A program made the position numbers and the translations under genes. From assembly GCA_965247075.1 (NCBI GenBank), contig CBDFGK010000003.1, positions 372,001 through 436,000 of the forward strand: a stretch of 64,000 nt of DNA. Direction: 5' to 3'. Each line of letters opens with the position of its first letter. Position 1 is the stretch's first letter. Of the stretch, positions 26,967-35,494 are shown one piece after another. The notes below the pieces were generated by a model. The model searched no databases. It saw only the letters and a program-made list of their open reading frames with translations, and was not told the DNA's origin. This DNA is from CBDFGK01 sp965247075. GTDB taxonomy: Bacteria; Pseudomonadota; Gammaproteobacteria; Pseudomonadales; Halieaceae.

Positions 26967-28328
26967 GTTAGCAACAAATAGAAATGTCCGGTTTTAGAAC
27001 ACATGAGTTGTCCGCTTTTGGCGATGTCGGGAAACCTTGTTGAGGTGCCCGTTATTGATGGCGCAGCGGACATCAGGCAGCCACCGGTAAGTCAGTCTGG
27101 ATGAGCTGGCCGGCCGCGTCATAACAGGCCAGTTTTCGGGGACCGTGCCACAAAGACAGGGCGCCGCCGGTGTGCCGTAACACCTTCACTTTAGCTTTGA
27201 TGTAGTGGTAACGGTGGCGGTCTGCCGGTATCTGCAGGGTCCGGCCCTCGAACTCAATGCAGTTGTCCTTGCGTACCCGGCGCTCGTAGTGTTCGCAGAA
27301 AATGTTGTCCAACTGCGCTCCCTCCGGCACCGGCACAAAGGCTGAGCCAACTTCCCGCGGCGGTTGCTCAAACTCTTCGTTGAAGGCGGGCAAATACACC
27401 TGCTGGAGATACTCATTGGCGGCAGCCATATCGGTGATGCCAGCGGCGGCCAGTTCTTTGACCAAGCGGTTCTGGTGGGTGCTAAAGGCCCGCTCGGAGC
27501 GCCCTCGGGCTTGCGGCGAGTAGGCCGCGATCATCTCCACGCCCAGTTGCTGCAAGGCGCGCCGGAACTGCGTCGAGTTGCCCTTGTCCACCTTGCCGCC
27601 GGCCGTCGGCGTGTGCCAGTAATGGCTGCCCCGGTCGGTATACAGCGAGCAAAACAAGCCCTCGGCCTCAACCACCTCACGTACCCCCTGGAAACTGCTC
27701 CGGGTGCCTTCCTGGTCACAGAAGAACATGGAGTAATGCCGGCTGGTGGCATCATCCATGGTGACTATCAAATCCCAGGTCTGTCCCGGCACCCAGGCAT
27801 GGGTGCTACCATCCTGGTGCAGCAATACGCCCGGCACCGGTGCTCGTTCACGCCGCTTGCGATGTTGCCCGCGGCCCGCGGCCTTCGTCACCGCTCCGGC
27901 AGCCTGCAAGGACTTGCGCACCCAGTTGTAGCTACGCCCACCGCCGCCGCGCCGATACCAGGCGTAGTAGTGCTTGACACTCCAGCCATCATGCCGGCTT
28001 CGGTACCGATCCACCATGCGCATAACCTCATCGACCGGGGCCCGCCGGTGCGATACCTGAGACAGCCGCTTGTCGATCAACCCATCCAGGCCTTCTTCCT
28101 CGTAACGATCAATGTAACGACGAAAGGTGCGCTCACACACACCCAGCAACTGCGCCGCTTCCTCTTGGCTCAAACGACCCTCCGTCCAGCTCCCGTATGC
28201 CTCTTCAAATCTCATCCGTCGTATCTCCTGTAACACTTCTGTCCGCCTCATAAACCACTCTCCTCAAGAGTTGGCATAAACCGGACAGATTATGTGTTTT
28301 AACAGCGGACAGTCTATGTGTTCCTAAC
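26967..28328 (-). mobile_element. ISNCY-type (IS1202-like) insertion sequence
   Basis: About 1.36 kb. Ends GTTAGCAACA…TGTCCGG (left) and the complement of GTTAGGAACACATAGACTGTCC (right) are inverted repeats. The element is flanked by a direct repeat ATTGGAAAAGGCTAACCCT at 26948–26966 and 28329–28347. A long target duplication of this size fits IS1202-type elements. It inserted beside the end of the neighbouring IS, so it is younger than or contemporary with it. Confidence 0.8.
27073..28251 (-). CDS. ISNCY-family transposase
   Basis: 392 residues. The N-terminal helix-turn-helix reads LSQEEAAQLLGVCERTFRRY. The DDE core has the first Asp in VLLHQDGSTHAW, TMDDATSRHYSMFF, a later Asp in YTDRGSHYWHTP and the Glu in YSPQARGRSERAFSTHQNRL. 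The C-terminal domain (ADRHRYHYIKAKVKVLRH) is typical of this group. The frame is uninterrupted and the element has clear ends, so it could be functional. Confidence 0.82.
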   Translation of the reverse strand: MRRTEVLQEIRRMRFEEAYGSWTEGRLSQEEAAQLLGVCERTFRRYIDRYEEEGLDGLIDKRLSQVSHRRAPVDEVMRMVDRYRSRHDGWSVKHYYAWYRRGGGGRSYNWVRKSLQAAGAVTKAAGRGQHRKRRERAPVPGVLLHQDGSTHAWVPGQTWDLIVTMDDATSRHYSMFFCDQEGTRSSFQGVREVVEAEGLFCSLYTDRGSHYWHTPTAGGKVDKGNSTQFRRALQQLGVEMIAAYSPQARGRSERAFSTHQNRLVKELAAAGITDMAAANEYLQQVYLPAFNEEFEQPPREVGSAFVPVPEGAQLDNIFCEHYERRVRKDNCIEFEGRTLQIPADRHRYHYIKAKVKVLRHTGGALSLWHGPRKLACYDAAGQLIQTDLPVAA

Positions 28329-28481
28329 ATTGGAAAAGGCTAACCCTTGCGTCTGGCGCTGTGTCTGGTAAGATGCCCGCCTATTTTTTTGACCAGTACC
28401 CGAATTGGCCATCTCCCAGACCGGGATGCGGTGCCCGGCGAGAGACTAGGCGGCGGCATTAATATGCTAAGGAGCAGAGTA

Positions 28482-28697
28482 ATGAAGAACGATATACACC
28501 CGAAGTATGAGGATATTGCGGCCACCTGTAGTTGTGGCAACGTGGTCCATACGCGCTCGACCATGGGTAAAGATATTCACATTGACGTTTGTTCGCAGTG
28601 CCACCCCTTCTACACCGGCAAGCAGAAGATTCTGGATACCGGCGGTCGTATCGATCGCTTCAAGAAGCGTTTTGGTAGCCGGGGAGCCAAGCGCTAA
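28482..28697 (+). CDS. rpmE: Ribosomal protein bL31
   Basis: 71 residues from ATG 28482, preceded by AAGGAG eight bases upstream; the longer frame to 28347 is leader. The sequence MKNDIHPKYEDIAATCSCGN with C16, C18 and the later CSQCHPFYTG (C37, C40) is the zinc-binding C+ form of bL31. The gene lost its terminator to the downstream 22-kb insertion, which begins 22 bp after the stop. Two insertion sequences lie upstream, the nearer ending about 150 bp before the start. Confidence 0.95.
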   Translation: MKNDIHPKYEDIAATCSCGNVVHTRSTMGKDIHIDVCSQCHPFYTGKQKILDTGGRIDRFKKRFGSRGAKR

Positions 28698-28711
28698 ACG
28701 GCCTATATCCT

Positions 28712-28719
28712 ATCCTGAA
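28712..28719. repeat. Left 8-bp target site duplication of the composite transposon
   Basis: ATCCTGAA directly precedes the left ISL3 end. The identical octamer directly follows the right ISL3 end at 50925–50932. Eight base pairs is the normal ISL3-family duplication length. Confidence 0.85.
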
Positions 28720-28986
28720 GGGCCTTCCCCAAATCGAGTGGGTCATTTAGGCACTGATTCCTTCCGGGTAGAGCTTCTCGCCGCGACAGCCCATGTTTCA
28801 CCGCGCTGGTCGACGCCGCTTTCAACCGCCCCCAGGCGATACGCTGACTGCCACTTCATCGTCTGCGAGAGCAACCTGCACATCGGTCACCTGCCACGGC
28901 TTCTCGATACCCAATAGCCGGCTGTATAACTGTGTATCTTTCATGGGTCATCAGGCTAAACTACCCACTCAATTTGGGGAAGGCCC
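28720..28986. mobile_element. ISL3 deletion derivative (MITE-like) at the left border
   Basis: 267 bp with matching terminal inverted repeats (GGGCCTTCCCCAAAT… and …ATTTGGGGAAGGCCC, one mismatch within about 24 bp). The interior is built of short pieces that also occur, in the same order, in the larger ISL3 copy at 35495–36346, so it arose from internal deletions. Its last 194 bp (28793–28986) are repeated nearly exactly at 50731–50924. Confidence 0.85.
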
Positions 28987-29074
28987 AAATTCTTGAGAGT
29001 CGCTGACCAACCCTGCCAGGCCATTCTTGAGAGTATGTGGTTTATTCTCCTTACTTCTCTCACCGGCGGGAACA

Positions 29075-30937
29075 ATGGATTCACAGAAATTAATCAAGGC
29101 TTTTTGCCGCATCTTTGGCTCAATACAGCGATGGCTATCGACAACCGTTGAGGGCGACGCCGTTCCCAACGGCGGAGACCAGCCCACCACGGATGCGTCA
29201 CCGGAAAAATCGAAAAGCGCCGAAGGCGTGAATTTCTCGCAGTCCCCTGTGCCCCGGGAGACGCAGCCATCAGCGTCTCCCACAGAAAATAGCAAACCAA
29301 CAAAAACACCGCAGAAAAGATCGGGGAAACGCGGAAAACAAACTGGCCGGAAATTGCCTAATCAAGACACAACACCGCCCGAGAAAAAACCGGAATTGAT
29401 CTGTCGGCAGGTGCACGCTCATAATCAATGGCAGATTCTACTTGTTATTCCACAAGGGGAAAATATCAATGTGTGGCAAGAAAAATCCAAATTATCGCCG
29501 GACAATAATGACGAATATCCACTGTCAAATTTTACAGAAGCAGTAAATTCAGCGGCGAACAGCGGACATGAAATAATTGAATTGTTTGATGGAAAAAGTC
29601 CGCTGATTTTCAAACTGCGGAAAAATTGGAAAGGTGATGGGCGACTAGTTGGCAGGGTATCCGCTGGCTATTACGTTGCTTTTGCACCCAACTCATGGGT
29701 AAGAACAAACAACAACCCGCCTGTTGAACCATCGGGATGCAACGATCAAGAATTTTCAGCGCATTATTTTTTCAACGATGGCAACGACAAACCGGACGGT
29801 TTTGTTGGCCATTCCCTTCCCCATTCACAAAAACGTTTTTCATTGGAGGGCCAAACGGTTGCCGACGACTCTGACATGGGCGATTTGTTTGTCGGCGCAC
29901 CGCCGGAGTTGACTGATATTAACGACAATGACTGGCAAGGGGTTTCATGGATTAGAGTGGGCCAAGAGGGTGGTAGGGGGTGGGGCAAAAATTTCAAGCC
30001 GGATGAGGAAAAATTAAGACAAGTTTTAGCAAATCGCGAAGGATGGTTTTATATCCGCATATATGATGATGTCAAAATGATCGACAGCTTGGCTTTTCGT
30101 CGCCTAGTGAATTTGGAAGCAATTTTGATCAATAGAAATCCACTTTCACCAGAAAATATTATCGTACCCGATACCAAAGGGCATGCCGAAACGACCATTC
30201 AATTTGTCGGCAAAATTCAAGTGAAATGCGATAATCCGCATATAGTCGTGGGCAACAATAACACGGCGGTTGTGGAGCCGAATCCGAATCTTGACAAGAT
30301 GCAATGGACATTGATCGGCAACAACGGGCAAGTAAAAGTGAGCATTCATTTACCACGTATTTGGTGGCACACGGACAATACTGACGACGAAGTCGGCGAA
30401 TGGCGTGACACGGCTTTTGAAATGTCACGCAACCAGTTTTACCAAAATCGAGATTCGCTGATAGTTGTCCGCCTGCCCTCTGTCGCAAAAGAAATTTGCG
30501 TTGGATTTGATTCTTTCAACCAATACGATGGCGCACGCCGATACTCAGTTCAGCACAATCACAATGATGACACAAAACAGGCGGAATTCAAGTTGCGTGA
30601 TTTTTGCAATCACACGAAAATATCAGAACGTTCATCAAAGGAGTCGGGTTTGCGGATACAGTGTGGCACGGCAGAGTTTGCGCTTGTTCGCATTCCTGCG
30701 GATGCAACGTTGCCAAAACCAAAACCGCCAAAACTGGATCCGATTCCTCCGCAGCCAGAAATTTTTCGTCCGGTCACCAAAAATAAAAGATTTAGCCCCG
30801 CCGAATTAGTGGCCGCCGGGTGGGTCGTTGCCGAGGCGAAGCGTTTGAGAATTGCTGTTGACCACCGCCGAAAAACGATGCATCGTGTCAATATAGAAAC
30901 ACTACAGAAAAAGCAAGGAAAAAACCATGCCGACTGA
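29075..30937 (+). CDS. Unknown 620-aa protein coupled to a DUF1998-type helicase
   Basis: The start is taken at ATG 29075; the frame is open to TTG 29027. Residues 1–130 are low in complexity and rich in Pro, Lys, Ser and Thr, probably disordered. About residues 115–560 look globular and rich in Asn, Asp and aromatic residues, with no motif I can name. Two Trp-rich blocks stand out (GWGKNFKPDEEKLRQVLANR; IHLPRIWWHTDNTD). The last 49 residues (RFSPAELVAAGWVVAEAKRL, RIAVDHRRKTMHR) resemble the C-terminal helix-turn motif of eukaryotic/archaeal ribosomal protein eL13. No signal peptide or membrane helix is seen. The gene overlaps the helicase start by 11 bp, and its base use is richer in A and T than the core genome. 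A partner role in a DUF1998-helicase defence system is inferred from context. Confidence 0.6.
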   Translation: MDSQKLIKAFCRIFGSIQRWLSTTVEGDAVPNGGDQPTTDASPEKSKSAEGVNFSQSPVPRETQPSASPTENSKPTKTPQKRSGKRGKQTGRKLPNQDTTPPEKKPELICRQVHAHNQWQILLVIPQGENINVWQEKSKLSPDNNDEYPLSNFTEAVNSAANSGHEIIELFDGKSPLIFKLRKNWKGDGRLVGRVSAGYYVAFAPNSWVRTNNNPPVEPSGCNDQEFSAHYFFNDGNDKPDGFVGHSLPHSQKRFSLEGQTVADDSDMGDLFVGAPPELTDINDNDWQGVSWIRVGQEGGRGWGKNFKPDEEKLRQVLANREGWFYIRIYDDVKMIDSLAFRRLVNLEAILINRNPLSPENIIVPDTKGHAETTIQFVGKIQVKCDNPHIVVGNNNTAVVEPNPNLDKMQWTLIGNNGQVKVSIHLPRIWWHTDNTDDEVGEWRDTAFEMSRNQFYQNRDSLIVVRLPSVAKEICVGFDSFNQYDGARRYSVQHNHNDDTKQAEFKLRDFCNHTKISERSSKESGLRIQCGTAEFALVRIPADATLPKPKPPKLDPIPPQPEIFRPVTKNKRFSPAELVAAGWVVAEAKRLRIAVDHRRKTMHRVNIETLQKKQGKNHAD

Positions 30938-33900
30938 GCAAGAAATCGGGCGTTGGAAAAATACGATTCATACCCGTTACTTAAACTACCTGAAAACATC
31001 CTTTTATTTTAAGGATGCCGACCTGCGCGAATCTTTCGCGCAAGCATTGACGGCCTGCGAACTAATGAAAGGCCCCTTTCCCGAATCGAAGCATGATTTC
31101 GGGAAAGGAATTCATACACACACATTAGCAAAAGAATACCTCGATGCACACGACGACATTTTGCCGGCATTACGCGACGATTTTCTGTATAGCCATCAGG
31201 AACAGGCAATTCGTAAGGTGCATAATCGGCAACAGAACGTTGTTGTTGCGACCGGCACCGCCAGCGGCAAAACAGAAAGTTTTTTGTATCCGATTTTGTT
31301 TGATTTGTATCAGCAACACTTGGACGGAAATCTGGCCGGCCCCGGTGTGCGCGCATTGATTTTATATCCGATGAATGCACTCGCCAACGACCAGCGGCGG
31401 CGACTGGGTGAAATTTGTGAAGATTTGAAAACTGGGAATTCCGATTTTAAGCCGACTTTTGGTCAGTATATAGGAGCAACGCCGGAACATGAAAATGATA
31501 CATGGCGCAATGCTAAGACCCATGCGGACAATCGACTTACCGGGGAACTGGTTTTTCGTAAGGAAATGCGCGCAACGCCGCCGCATATCCTCTTGACCAA
31601 CTATTCCATGTTGGAGTATTTGCTGATCCGCCCCCAAGACAGTGAATTATTTGACGGCGACCGCGGAAAATACTGGCAGTTTATTGTTTTGGATGAAGCG
31701 CACCAATATCGCGGCGCCCGAGGCATGGAAATGGGCATGCTGGTACGGCGGCTTAAACAGCGCTTGCGCACCGGAGGGCGCGAGGATTCATTCCGCTGCA
31801 TCGCCACAAGCGCAACGATTTCTTCCGGTGAAGGAGAAGAAGACAGGAAAACTGTTGCTGCCTTCGCTAATACATTGTTTGGCGAACCATTTACCGATGA
31901 CGGCGTTATTTTTAGCACGCAAAAAAAGCCCGACGATACAAAACCGCAACGTTTTCATTTATTCATTAGTGCGTTGGAGGGTGCATTTTTATCTTATAAA
32001 AACAGCAAAGATACTATTATCTTAAACCGAGAGACAAAAACAGACGATGATCAAAAAATCGCGGCGTTGGAAATTGCGCTGTGCCGTGAATGCGGGCAAC
32101 ATTATTATGTCGGGCGCGAAAGCGACGGATGTTTGATGGAAGCAATACGCGATCCCAGCGACAATTATTTCGGCGTAGATTTTTATCTGCCATTGGATAA
32201 CAACGCGGATACGAATCCAAAAGAAATCCTTAATTTGTGCCGCCAATGCGGAAAACTACACGAAGGGGAACCTGTCTGCGAGTGCAATGCGAGCATTCCA
32301 GTGAAGAAATGTGAAGGGCACAAAGACCATCCCGACCAAATAAAGGAATGCGAAACATGCAATTACCGAGGAGGCGGTGACCCGGTGCAAGAAATCGTGC
32401 ATGGCTCCGATGGCCCAAACTCGGTTATCGCCACCGCCTTGCACGGTTTGTTGCCAAAAGATCGGCGGAAAATATTGGCCTTTACCGACAGTCGGCAGGA
32501 GGCGGCGTTCTTTGCCTGGTATGCGGAACATTCCTATGAAGAAGTACGCGACCGCAATTTTATTTTGCGCGCATTAAGGCAAAAGGCAATCGACGATGAG
32601 GGGTTGTCGCTTGAGGATTTGCAAAGCCGTCTGCAAAAAGTCCGCGTCGATGCGGGCTTATTTTCATACTCTGGAACAGGCGAGACCAGAAGAAGCGAAA
32701 CCTTGGGCATGATTTGCCGTGAGTTATTAACCAGCAAAAAACGTATCGCGCTGGACGGCGTGGGTTTGGCAAAATGGTTTGTGCAAATTCCGGCCAATTT
32801 GGAATTGCCCGAAGCCATGTTTGAGTCACCGTGGAATTTCACAGCGGATGAAGGGCGGGAATTGCTGGGTTTTCTTTTGGACCGTTTGCGCCAACAGCGG
32901 GCAATGGAGTTGCCCGAAGGTGCGCCGCCCGAAAAAGAAGTATTTCCATGGCCGCAAAGGGCGGTTGCTGTGGGCGGGGGACTCGAAAAATATGTATCTC
33001 CATGGGGCAGCGCCCAAACTGGCATTGTCAAACATTTTCTTTTTCGCCTGCTTTCAGATAACACTTCATCCGACAAGGAAAAACGCGAGATCGGCAAAAG
33101 CCTGATGGATGCCTTGTGGGATTCCATCCATGCCGGTGATAATAATCTTTTGGTGCGTGCGCCAACAGACGGTACCTTTCGCCTGAATCCAAATTGGCTG
33201 CGCATTAAACTTCCATCACACAATGAATGCTTTGAATGCGACACTTGTGCAAGAATCAGTTTTTACAACATTCGAAACGTTTGTCCGCGCAACAATTGTC
33301 CGGGGAATCTCGTAAGAGTCGACAGCAACAATCTGGCGCAAAATCATTACCGCACTTTGTATGAAGACGACACAATGCCGGCAAAGTTGCGCGCACAAGA
33401 ACACACCGCCCAAGTGCAAAGCGACGAGGCGCAAGAACGGCAAGCCGAATTCAGCAAGGGCAACATTGATTTGCTCAGCTCGTCAACAACGTTTGAAGTT
33501 GGTGTTGATTTGGGCGCTTTGGAAACGGTATTTTTGCGCAATGTTCCGCCAGAGCCATTTAATTATACCCAACGCGTCGGACGGGCTGGAAGAAGCGGCG
33601 ACATACCCGGACTTGCGCTGACCTATTGTCGTCGTAATCCGCATGACTTGTATCACTACGCCGATCCGGAAACACATATTTTGAAAGGGAAGATCCGCCC
33701 TCCGCAGCTTCGACTACGAAATGAAAAAATCATCTCCCGACATATCACTGCCACGGCGTTGTCGGCATTTTTCAGAAATCCCGAAAACAGAAAGCGCTTC
33801 AAAGATGTTGAATGTCTGATTGGTAACTGGGAGAGTCCGCATGCGGTCAAAGATTTCCGTGATTTTTGCCGAAAAAATAACACCTTGACAGATTCCTTGC

Positions 33901-35165
33901 GTGCAATCGTGCCGGAGGATATGCACAAAGAAACAGGGTTAAGTGATGGTGGTTGGATAGACAAAATTGCCGGTAAAAACAGCCGCTTTGCTGCTGCCGA
34001 AGAAGAGATTTACTCGGATTATCGATTAATGAAAAAGTTGGAGAAAGAAGCTAGCGATAACAGGCAACACCAAAAAGCCGGGCGGTTTCAGAAGCGTGCA
34101 AACACCATCGCCCGTGAAAAATCGCTGAACTTTCTTTCGCGCAAGGCGATCATTCCGAAATACGGCTTTCCGGTGGATGTGGTGGAACTGGATGTCAGGC
34201 AATACACCACCACAGGAGCGTATAAGGTTTCCTTGCAACGTGATTTGACGCAGGCTATCGCCGAGTATGCTCCGGGAAGCAAAGTCGTGGCGGATAAGAA
34301 GGAGTGGGAATCCTGTGGAATCAAAATCGTCCACGGAAAAGATCTTGCTGTCAAACATTACTGTTACGATCGAGCGCGCGATTTTAAACAGTGGGACGAA
34401 AATGCCCAATCGCCACAAGGCATAACCAAAGATGACAAATACTTGTCGCCGCAATTCGGTTTTGTTACGGAATTGGGTAAAAAACTCAAAGAACCACAAG
34501 GGCGCGCGCGCCGCTTGTATACAACGCGCCCGTTTTTTCAAGGATTTGTTGAAGGGCAGCAAACAACACAAAATTTCTCTGGAGTTATAATAACTCCTGC
34601 ATTGCCTGGGCGGATGGTCGTGCTGTGTGAAGGCAAAAACGGCGGCGGATTTTATATTTGTCGCGGTTGCGGCGCCGGATTTGCGGAAGAAAAACATCCG
34701 CATAAAACTCCTGAAAACAACAAATGCAACGGCACGCTGGATCGACTTGCTCTTGGCCATGAGTTCGTGACCGATGTTGTGCGCTTGCAGTTTCCCGGAC
34801 TTAGCGATTCTTGGGAAGCTTATTCGTTAGCTTATGCCGTTTTATTGGGCGCGGCTGAAACATTGGATGTTCCGGACACCGATTTGAATACCACCATTAC
34901 CGGTAGCGAGACAACCGATGAGACGGCAATCGTTTTATATGACAATGTGCCCGGTGGGGCGGGTCTGGTTGCCAGCCTGGAGAAAAACGATGTCTTGCAA
35001 AATGTTCTTGAGGAAGCGAAAAATAGGGTGAACGGAGATTGCGGTTGCACCGAAAGCTGTTATGGCTGCATTCGCAGTTATCGCAATCAATTCGCCCACC
35101 CGCACTTACAACGCGAGGGTGCCCTGGGCTTTTTGGAATCCGCTTTGAAAAAAACATCTGGCTAA
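30927..35165 (+). CDS. Large SF2 DEAH helicase with cysteine clusters and a DUF1998 (MZB)-type C-terminus
   Basis: 1412 residues. Helicase lobe 1 has Walker A GTASGKT (110–116), motif Ia ILYPMNALANDQ, DEAH (256–259) in FIVLDEAHQYRGARG, and SAT (295–297). Inserted cysteine pairs follow (LCRECGQHYYVG; LCRQCGKLH; CETCNYRGG). Lobe 2 includes STTFEVGVDLGALETVFLRN and motif VI QRVGRAGRSGD near 882–892. After a long linker with another pair (ICRGCGAGF) comes the DUF1998-type end: VLYDNVPGGAGLVASLEKND, then CGCTESCYGCIRSYRNQ near 1372–1388, a four-cysteine set as in MrfA-like helicases. Such helicases occur in Druantia (DruE), DISARM and DNA repair. The size and the unknown upstream partner best resemble a two-gene Druantia type III-like layout, but identity is unproven. 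Confidence 0.75.
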   Translation: MPTEQEIGRWKNTIHTRYLNYLKTSFYFKDADLRESFAQALTACELMKGPFPESKHDFGKGIHTHTLAKEYLDAHDDILPALRDDFLYSHQEQAIRKVHNRQQNVVVATGTASGKTESFLYPILFDLYQQHLDGNLAGPGVRALILYPMNALANDQRRRLGEICEDLKTGNSDFKPTFGQYIGATPEHENDTWRNAKTHADNRLTGELVFRKEMRATPPHILLTNYSMLEYLLIRPQDSELFDGDRGKYWQFIVLDEAHQYRGARGMEMGMLVRRLKQRLRTGGREDSFRCIATSATISSGEGEEDRKTVAAFANTLFGEPFTDDGVIFSTQKKPDDTKPQRFHLFISALEGAFLSYKNSKDTIILNRETKTDDDQKIAALEIALCRECGQHYYVGRESDGCLMEAIRDPSDNYFGVDFYLPLDNNADTNPKEILNLCRQCGKLHEGEPVCECNASIPVKKCEGHKDHPDQIKECETCNYRGGGDPVQEIVHGSDGPNSVIATALHGLLPKDRRKILAFTDSRQEAAFFAWYAEHSYEEVRDRNFILRALRQKAIDDEGLSLEDLQSRLQKVRVDAGLFSYSGTGETRRSETLGMICRELLTSKKRIALDGVGLAKWFVQIPANLELPEAMFESPWNFTADEGRELLGFLLDRLRQQRAMELPEGAPPEKEVFPWPQRAVAVGGGLEKYVSPWGSAQTGIVKHFLFRLLSDNTSSDKEKREIGKSLMDALWDSIHAGDNNLLVRAPTDGTFRLNPNWLRIKLPSHNECFECDTCARISFYNIRNVCPRNNCPGNLVRVDSNNLAQNHYRTLYEDDTMPAKLRAQEHTAQVQSDEAQERQAEFSKGNIDLLSSSTTFEVGVDLGALETVFLRNVPPEPFNYTQRVGRAGRSGDIPGLALTYCRRNPHDLYHYADPETHILKGKIRPPQLRLRNEKIISRHITATALSAFFRNPENRKRFKDVECLIGNWESPHAVKDFRDFCRKNNTLTDSLRAIVPEDMHKETGLSDGGWIDKIAGKNSRFAAAEEEIYSDYRLMKKLEKEASDNRQHQKAGRFQKRANTIAREKSLNFLSRKAIIPKYGFPVDVVELDVRQYTTTGAYKVSLQRDLTQAIAEYAPGSKVVADKKEWESCGIKIVHGKDLAVKHYCYDRARDFKQWDENAQSPQGITKDDKYLSPQFGFVTELGKKLKEPQGRARRLYTTRPFFQGFVEGQQTTQNFSGVIITPALPGRMVVLCEGKNGGGFYICRGCGAGFAEEKHPHKTPENNKCNGTLDRLALGHEFVTDVVRLQFPGLSDSWEAYSLAYAVLLGAAETLDVPDTDLNTTITGSETTDETAIVLYDNVPGGAGLVASLEKNDVLQNVLEEAKNRVNGDCGCTESCYGCIRSYRNQFAHPHLQREGALGFLESALKKTSG

Positions 35166-35341
35166 CTGTCCTGTCCGCAACGCCTCACGCATATAAAATA
35201 CTCCAGCGCTTCACTTTGCGGCAACTGCTCAAGACAAAACAGCCCTGATCGGCGAATTTCACGCGGATTTTCGAGGCAAAGCCTAACACCAGCGTGCTAT
35301 ATTCGTACAATCCACCCTTTGATTTGATCTCAGGGAAAAAC

Positions 35342-35494
35342 GTGAGCCTCACCAATACCGACGATCTAAGAATTATCCGCATCGCCCATGTGATCAATCC
35401 GGCGACGCTCATCGAGCGCTTACCGGTGATCGACGCGCCGTTGATACAGCGGCATCGCGACGATTTGCTGATCGTCATGCGGGTTTATTTTAAA
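35342..35494 (+). pseudogene. DAHP synthase (AroF/G/H type) N-terminal remnant
   Basis: From GTG 35342 the frame reads TDDLRIIRIAHVINPATLIE, RLPVIDAP, then RHRDDLLIVMRVYF. The first part matches the start of class I DAHP synthases (DDLRIKEIKELLPPxxLLEKFP). The second matches a segment about 45 codons further in (DxLxIVMRVYFEKPRT). The DNA between, which should encode the RLLVVxGPCSIHD block, has been deleted. The frame is cut by the ISL3 end at 35495. It is a dead scrap with no likely function. Confidence 0.6.

Noticed and set aside
27364..28233. 289-aa plus-strand frame opposite the ISNCY transposase
   Set aside because: It is the antisense shadow of a complete transposase with catalytic motifs; its composition is not protein-like.
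34026..34760. 244-aa minus-strand frame inside the helicase gene
   Set aside because: It is antisense to a conserved helicase and shows no recognisable domain.
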